Shown: positions 59,741-64,000 of the stretch, piece after piece | How positions within the stretch are numbered: the first letter of the stretch is position 1 | Layout: the number at the start of each line of letters is the position of its first letter | Origin: Dyadobacter sp. CY312 | Lineage (GTDB): Bacteria; Bacteroidota; Bacteroidia; Cytophagales; Spirosomataceae | Reading direction: 5' to 3' | Assembly (NCBI RefSeq): GCF_021390535.1 | Contig: NZ_JAJUXG010000019.1 | Span: forward strand, 149,439-213,438 | DNA length: 64,000 bases | Made by a program: the position numbers and the translations under genes | Notes under the pieces: model-generated | Told to the model about the DNA's origin: nothing | Seen by the model: only the letters and a program-made list of their open reading frames with translations | Database searches by the model: none

Positions 59741-61564
59741 ATGATTCAACAATATGCAATCATTTTACTATTACTAATAATGCCTGCTTATGGATTTTCA
59801 CAAACAGTATCAATTCATGGACAGGTATTGAATTTCTCTGAAAAAGGGATTCCCTTTGCTTCCATTCAGGTATTGGGAACTAGTGAGGGTACAGTTACAA
59901 ATGATAGTGGCTTTTTTAAGTTAACTGTAAAAAGGAACAACGGCAATTATGAAATTCTTGTTGGTTCACTTGGCTATAAAGAAAGGAAGCTTGTAGTTAT
60001 GGCTTCTTCTCAAAGAGTTAGCATCTATTTAGAAGAGGACTCCAGAAATCTTAACGAAGTGATTGTTACTACGGATAATTTTCTGAAAAACGTGATTAAG
60101 AAATCGTATGAAGCTATTGATACGAATTATCCGCTCAGTCACATTGAGTTAGAAGGCTTTTACAGAGAAACTCAAAAGTCAGTCGAAGGTAAATACTTAT
60201 ACTTTGGAGAAGCCGCTATCAGATTACAACAAAGCGGCTATGGAAATTCTATTGAAGATGCCCAGATCCAGATATTGCATGCCAGAGCGCGCAAGTTTCC
60301 TGGCCGGGACACCATTGATCATGTACGCTATTATGGGGGCGTTTCTATTGGTAACTGGAATGATCCGGTAAAAATGAAGCAAGACTTTTTAAATCCTGCT
60401 TCCTATAATAGAAAGTATATTTATTACTTGGAAAATGTGAGTTCCTATAACAGTGGCAAGGATACTCTTTACACTATAACATTTCAATCCAAAAATGAGA
60501 TGGATGGTATTAGTGGAAGCATTGCGATCGATAAGAATTCCATGGCTTATCGAAAAATTCAATATAAAGAGAATAAAGTATCTAAGTCAAATCCATTAAG
60601 CCCCATAAAGCGACTCAAAAAGGAGTACTTAACAATGTACCAATTGGTTAATGAAAAATATGTGTTGAACTACACTTCTATGACAGCCCGTAGGAGAAAT
60701 TCCAAAACCCAAAAGGAGAGTATTCATGAACTGGAATTTGTGACCACAGCGTGTAACACGGGAAATGATATTCTGGCATCCATCCCAGTTAAGTCAAGAA
60801 TGGATCCGGGAACTATTTTTTCGGAAATTGAAAGTACTCCAACAGAAAATTTCTGGGACTCTTATACTACTATTGTAAGGGATTCGTCGCTTAAAGAGCA
60901 GACGAAATCCGTTTATGTGGATAATAATGTAAGAGGGATAGACTACCAAAAATCTAACGAAAGGGCTCCTTTAAGTAACAGAGATAAGGTTTATAGAGTA
61001 CTGAAAGGCATTAATCTTGGTTATTCTCTCAATGGGCTTGGGTTCAATAGGCATGCTAATGAAGCTGGGTTTGTTCGTTACCAAAGTTTGGAGGCTACGA
61101 AAAAAATATCTGATAGTAGATTTTCCCCTGCCCTTACTGTTTCAATAGGATATGCTTTAAATCGTGTATCCTCGGTAAGATTGGATATTACGAATTCTGT
61201 TTTAAAGAGGGACCTCTTGGACATAAAGCGATTGAGTTATTCGCGATACTTCCTGATCAAAGAATTTGGGAACCCCATTTTTCTTTCCGCTGGTGCCGGT
61301 GCTTCCTGGATGAAAAGCGGGCAGAGATATGGAGAACTGAAAACAAACAGTAGACTTCTTATCAAAAATAGGGATTTTGGAAATAGGGCAGCTGTTTATC
61401 TTGGGAATAAAGGCATTCAAGGCTACGTGGAAGCAGGTGTGGAATACCGTAAAGGAAAATATTCTTATTTTATAACGGGAGGATACTCCCCAGTTTTTAC
61501 GAAGGATGCCTATGTGATTATACAGCATAGGAAAACTTTTTTATTACCAAGAAAGAATGGATAA
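59741..61564 (+). CDS. Outer-membrane-associated protein with carboxypeptidase-regulatory-like domain
   Basis: 607 residues. Signal peptide ending GFS-QT (residue 20); a CarboxypepD_reg-like beta domain (about 23-105, SIHGQVLNFSEKGIPFASIQ, GSLGYKERKLVV). The rest is a long beta-rich region (about 110-607) of the kind annotated DUF5686 or as an outer-membrane barrel, ending GYSPVFTKDAYVIIQ and a basic tail. No plug domain, so it is not a TonB receptor. Function unknown. Confidence 0.75.
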   Translation: MIQQYAIILLLLIMPAYGFSQTVSIHGQVLNFSEKGIPFASIQVLGTSEGTVTNDSGFFKLTVKRNNGNYEILVGSLGYKERKLVVMASSQRVSIYLEEDSRNLNEVIVTTDNFLKNVIKKSYEAIDTNYPLSHIELEGFYRETQKSVEGKYLYFGEAAIRLQQSGYGNSIEDAQIQILHARARKFPGRDTIDHVRYYGGVSIGNWNDPVKMKQDFLNPASYNRKYIYYLENVSSYNSGKDTLYTITFQSKNEMDGISGSIAIDKNSMAYRKIQYKENKVSKSNPLSPIKRLKKEYLTMYQLVNEKYVLNYTSMTARRRNSKTQKESIHELEFVTTACNTGNDILASIPVKSRMDPGTIFSEIESTPTENFWDSYTTIVRDSSLKEQTKSVYVDNNVRGIDYQKSNERAPLSNRDKVYRVLKGINLGYSLNGLGFNRHANEAGFVRYQSLEATKKISDSRFSPALTVSIGYALNRVSSVRLDITNSVLKRDLLDIKRLSYSRYFLIKEFGNPIFLSAGAGASWMKSGQRYGELKTNSRLLIKNRDFGNRAAVYLGNKGIQGYVEAGVEYRKGKYSYFITGGYSPVFTKDAYVIIQHRKTFLLPRKNG

Positions 61565-61823
61565 GACTTTCTGACAAATCAATTCATATTTCATCAGATG
61601 ACCTTGTAAGACAAGTTAACCCGTATAGTATGTCACTAGGTATCAGTCTTCAATTATAATGTTTGTATTTATTTTTCCATAAAAGGAATTTCTAATGGCA
61701 AAAGAGACCTGAAATTTTCTCATCGGGATTCATGGCAACTACCCACAAATCCTATTTTTCAAAGATACTTTTACTTTAATCCTTTTCAGTTTTTTAGGAT
61801 AAGGTATGGATGGTGTGATTTAG

Positions 61824-61859
61824 CGTCATGGATATAAGGGAAAATATTTTGCCATGACG
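61824..61859. repeat. 8-bp inverted repeat in a gene-free stretch
   Basis: CGTCATGG (61824-61831) and CCATGACG (61852-61859) pair around 20 bases in the 379-base gap after the carboxypeptidase-regulatory-domain gene. It lacks a T-run, so it is not a good terminator. The rest of 61565-61889 shows no gene or promoter. Confidence 0.4.
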
Positions 61860-61889
61860 TTGTTACTCAGATTTGCCAGAATACTGTAA

Positions 61890-61921
61890 TAAAAAAGGAG
61901 CAGATCCGAAAACCTGCTCCT
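61890..61921 (-). terminator. Intrinsic terminator after DUF4394 gene (minus strand)
   Basis: AGGAGCAG (61896-61903) pairs with CTGCTCCT (61914-61921); on the minus strand this is followed by a run of T. Confidence 0.8.
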
Positions 61922-61943
61922 GCAAACTAAAAGTTCAATTTAA

Positions 61944-63518
61944 TTATAGGTTAAAGCCTAATGCAAACCCTTTGGCAGCTTTCGGGAAGTTCGAAGTTTT
62001 AGTAGCAGCTCCGGTTGATAGATTTATCATATAAAGTCCGGTGGAGCCGCCAACTGTAAGTAGCGCATGTCCTTTACCGGAAATGCCACCAATGTCAAAT
62101 CCGTTTGCCTTGTCAATTACAACGCCAAGATCTCCGATGTTTACCAGTCCACCTGCATTAGGTGGATCCTGCCTGTATAACTTATTAGTCTGACTGTCAA
62201 TATCGAAAAGGACAGTTTGTGTGCCGGCAGTTAATCCAACATTGCTGTTGGTGTAAGCTGCACCATTTACTCCCTGAGAAACGGTTGCTATATTAAGCGC
62301 TCCGTCCACGGTGGTTGCACCTGTTGTGACATCAATTCTCAAATTTTGTCCTGTATTGCTTACTACCCTGAGACGATCAGCAAAAGGGTTAAAATCCACA
62401 CCATAACTTGCGTCCATTCCGCCACTTAGCATTGTCGAAAGTGTAGATTTAAAAGTAGCAGCTCCCGTTAGTATGTTTATAGTGTATAATTTACTGTCGT
62501 TGCCTAGTGCATAGATGGTGGCATCCGCAGGACGGAAATCAATTCCTTCGATAGATACGCCTGATGGCAGCCCTCCAATTGTTTTCTCAATAACTGAGAT
62601 GTTGGAGCTTAGCGGATTAAAAATGAGTAATTTGTTGTCAGTGCTCAAAGCATAAGCAACCGGCGACGGAATTGCGATCCCGATGATGTTACCAGAAGGC
62701 AAATCTCCCAGCTTTTGAAGTTTACCAGTTCCCAGGTCCACAAAATCCAGTTCCCATTTGTTGTCGAACAATACAGATGCAATAGCGTACTCTTTACCTG
62801 CGGGCGTTTTCCACGGAGCTATATCAAATCCACCTACATCAGCAATGTCCATTCCAAGGGATCCAACTTCTTCAAGAACTCCTCCATTAGGATCCTTTTG
62901 AAAGTAAAGCTTATTGGCAACCGGATCTATATCGTACAAACCGGTTGAAGTGGTTCCTGAAAAGCTGTTGGTGTATGCAACAGCACCTACCATTGGATTG
63001 GGCACACCGTTCAGATTACCATCAGTTACAGCCAGAGCACCGGTTTCGGGATGCAAACGAAGATTTTGACCTGCATTGGTAACAAAACGAATTCTGTCCA
63101 CGGTAGGATTAAAGTCAAAAGCTATCGAGGAAGCGGTAATAGCAGGACCGAAAGGCATGCTGCCAATTGGTGTTGCAAGTCCTGGTTTGGAGACGTTGTT
63201 TAAGTTAATGTTATAAAGCCGGCTGTTTTTACCAATTGCGTAAAGCTGACCAGTTGCCGGGCGGAAATCAATCCCTACTAGTTTATCATTATCAACCAGC
63301 CCCTCACTTACTGTTAAAGTACGTATTACATTAGTAGTGTTACGAACATTCAATTCATATATTGTATTGTTATCAGTAAGTGCGTAAAACATCTGGTCAG
63401 GCAATTCTTCCTGTGCTGGTGGCAGTCGGTGATCTTCACATGCCTGGAATGCCAATGCAAAAAGCATGATTCCCCAAAATGATTTCTTTCTAACACTTGG
63501 TAGATTGAAAAATTTCAT
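61944..63518 (-). CDS. Lipoprotein with two DUF4394 domains
   Basis: 524 residues. SPII signal with lipobox FQAC (C27). Two homologous halves (about 40-275 and 285-524) share GIDFRPATGQLYAIG/GIDFRPADATIYALG, a DRIRFVTNAGQNLRL/DRLRVVSNTGQNLRI loop and GALNIATV-like strands, so the gene arose by an internal duplication. The repeats resemble six-bladed propeller-like blades. Function unknown; surface attachment or ligand binding is possible. Monocistronic. Confidence 0.8.
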   Translation of the reverse strand: MKFFNLPSVRKKSFWGIMLFALAFQACEDHRLPPAQEELPDQMFYALTDNNTIYELNVRNTTNVIRTLTVSEGLVDNDKLVGIDFRPATGQLYAIGKNSRLYNINLNNVSKPGLATPIGSMPFGPAITASSIAFDFNPTVDRIRFVTNAGQNLRLHPETGALAVTDGNLNGVPNPMVGAVAYTNSFSGTTSTGLYDIDPVANKLYFQKDPNGGVLEEVGSLGMDIADVGGFDIAPWKTPAGKEYAIASVLFDNKWELDFVDLGTGKLQKLGDLPSGNIIGIAIPSPVAYALSTDNKLLIFNPLSSNISVIEKTIGGLPSGVSIEGIDFRPADATIYALGNDSKLYTINILTGAATFKSTLSTMLSGGMDASYGVDFNPFADRLRVVSNTGQNLRIDVTTGATTVDGALNIATVSQGVNGAAYTNSNVGLTAGTQTVLFDIDSQTNKLYRQDPPNAGGLVNIGDLGVVIDKANGFDIGGISGKGHALLTVGGSTGLYMINLSTGAATKTSNFPKAAKGFALGFNL

Positions 63519-63637
63519 AAGCTTAAATAATTAGATGAGTACTGAGTAATGTTATCATCTACGGTAAAACCAGGGCTTTGGATTAAATACGTGTAACTTT
63601 TTTTAAGATTTCAGTTAATGCTCTCAAATGATGGCTC

Positions 63638-63683
63638 GTTACTATATATAGATGGCACCCTGTACAGCTGTACATATAGTAAC
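63638..63683. promoter_or_regulatory. Nested palindrome, candidate operator
   Basis: GTTACTATAT (63638-63647) pairs with ATATAGTAAC (63674-63683), and between them lies the perfect 14-bp palindrome TGTACAGCTGTACA (63661-63674). It lies about 120-165 bases upstream of the DUF4394 lipoprotein gene and upstream of the small frame at 63742. A dimeric regulator site is plausible; none can be named. Confidence 0.45.
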
Positions 63684-63741
63684 CAATTATTATGTTGATT
63701 GACCACTGACCGAAATCACAGAGGGAAGAGGATTACTAGAG

Positions 63742-63834
63742 ATGATGTGGTGCAGAGAACCAATCTTGTGGACCATTTACCGCATTCCTGCCGCTATTGT
63801 GCTGGTTGTGCTCCTTGCCTTCAAAAACTTGTAA
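63742..63834 (+). CDS. Possible 30-residue membrane microprotein
   Basis: ATG to TAA, 30 codons. A short N-terminal stretch (MMWCREPILW) is followed by one hydrophobic helix (about 16-26, PAAIVLVVLLAF) and a basic end. A purine-rich GAGGGAAGAGG stands about 11 bases upstream. The frame alone is weak evidence; it may be chance in a 482-base non-coding gap. It is too short to assign to a family. Confidence 0.25.
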   Translation: MMWCREPILWTIYRIPAAIVLVVLLAFKNL

Positions 63835-63870
63835 AAAACTTTCTTTATTAGGTTATTGGTTTTCAGCGCT

Positions 63871-63950
63871 TTGAAAATTAAAATCAAAAAACTTTAAAAA
63901 TACTTTTGCCTTGTACTTGCGTATTAAAAATAAAGGCTGCACTTTTGCAC
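63871..63950 (+). promoter_or_regulatory. Tandem rRNA-type promoters at the window end
   Basis: P1 has TACTTTTG (63901-63908, exact -7 match; the -33 position reads TTA). P2 has TTG (63917-63919), a 20-base spacer and CACTTTTG (63940-63947, one mismatch), followed by CACTCCC. Two promoters 39 bases apart, A-rich upstream sequence (63871-63900) and the end of the window in a leader suggest an rRNA operon starting just downstream. Confidence 0.6.
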
Positions 63951-64000
63951 TCCCAATCGGGAACAACGGTAGCGAAAACGATCGCTACAACGAGTTCTGA
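63951..64000 (+). other. Probable rRNA operon leader (cut by window end)
   Basis: After the P2 start the sequence holds CCC-AATC-GGG and a 7-bp stem GTAGCGA/TCGCTAC (63969-63975 with 63982-63988), then ends in GAGTTCTGA, similar to the sequence before 16S rRNA in this phylum. No rRNA gene is visible inside the window, so this is inference. Confidence 0.4.

Noticed and set aside
1..64000. Prophage, transposase, CRISPR array, toxin-antitoxin or defence island
   Set aside because: No integrase, transposase, cas, restriction or toxin genes are seen; nearly all genes are core or common envelope functions.

Overview
This window is a conserved core-genome stretch from a Bacteroidota bacterium, most likely order Cytophagales. 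A Dyadobacter/Spirosoma-like relative is my guess; no 16S sequence is present to prove it. Evidence for the phylum: promoters of the TTG-N20-TAnnTTTG type, Cys-less (zinc-free) forms of S4, S14, L31 and L36, a DAHP synthase fused to chorismate mutase, uppS-bamA-skp-skp order, a GlmU-like nucleotidyltransferase of the Bacteroidota type, LytS/LytTR two-component pairs, and many SPI/SPII-exported proteins ending in AQ or LxC cleavage sites.

Layout. 1-17829: the 3' part of fusA, then rpsJ and the complete S10-spc-alpha ribosomal protein cluster (rplC to rplQ, with secY, map, infA, rpmJ and rpoA), all on the + strand. Terminators follow fusA and rpsJ, a new promoter precedes rplC, and a second promoter precedes rpsH. 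18016-25813: carA, a convergent exported rhodanese-thioredoxin fusion, then eno, an FtsB/DivIC-like gene, a low-molecular-weight phosphatase, gpmI, a lipoprotein and a membrane-anchored coiled-coil protein. 25873-30645: PPK2, RdgB, a double-FKBP lipoprotein, an NrnA-like DHH phosphoesterase, ndk and a FAS1 lipoprotein, mostly nucleotide and RNA housekeeping. 30735-33765: a DUF1080 protein and an unusual pentapeptide-repeat/LytS kinase with its LytTR regulator. 34085-41490: uppS, bamA, two Skp/OmpH chaperones, a large exported protein and lspA, i.e. envelope biogenesis. 41540-50827: proline dehydrogenase, DAHP synthase-chorismate mutase, an SGNH hydrolase, a second LytTR/LytS pair, a TonB-receptor-like outer-membrane protein and hemC. 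51081-56434: RimK with its retropepsin-like partner, DNA polymerase III delta-prime, a GlmU-like enzyme, L31 type B and a Tat-exported TIM-barrel protein. 56908-63518: nrdA, a carboxypeptidase-regulatory-domain protein and a duplicated DUF4394 lipoprotein. 63519-64000: non-coding DNA ending in what looks like tandem rRNA promoters and the start of an rRNA leader.

No phage, transposase, CRISPR array or defence island is visible. The best leads for something undescribed are small: a TTTGCAnTCC promoter/start-site motif present at four translation-related promoters and absent from seven other promoters of the window; the pentapeptide-LytS kinase; the HhH-tailed L17; a nested inverted repeat that looks like a non-autonomous dispersed element (50957-51066); and a palindrome plus a possible 30-residue membrane microprotein just before the rRNA promoters.
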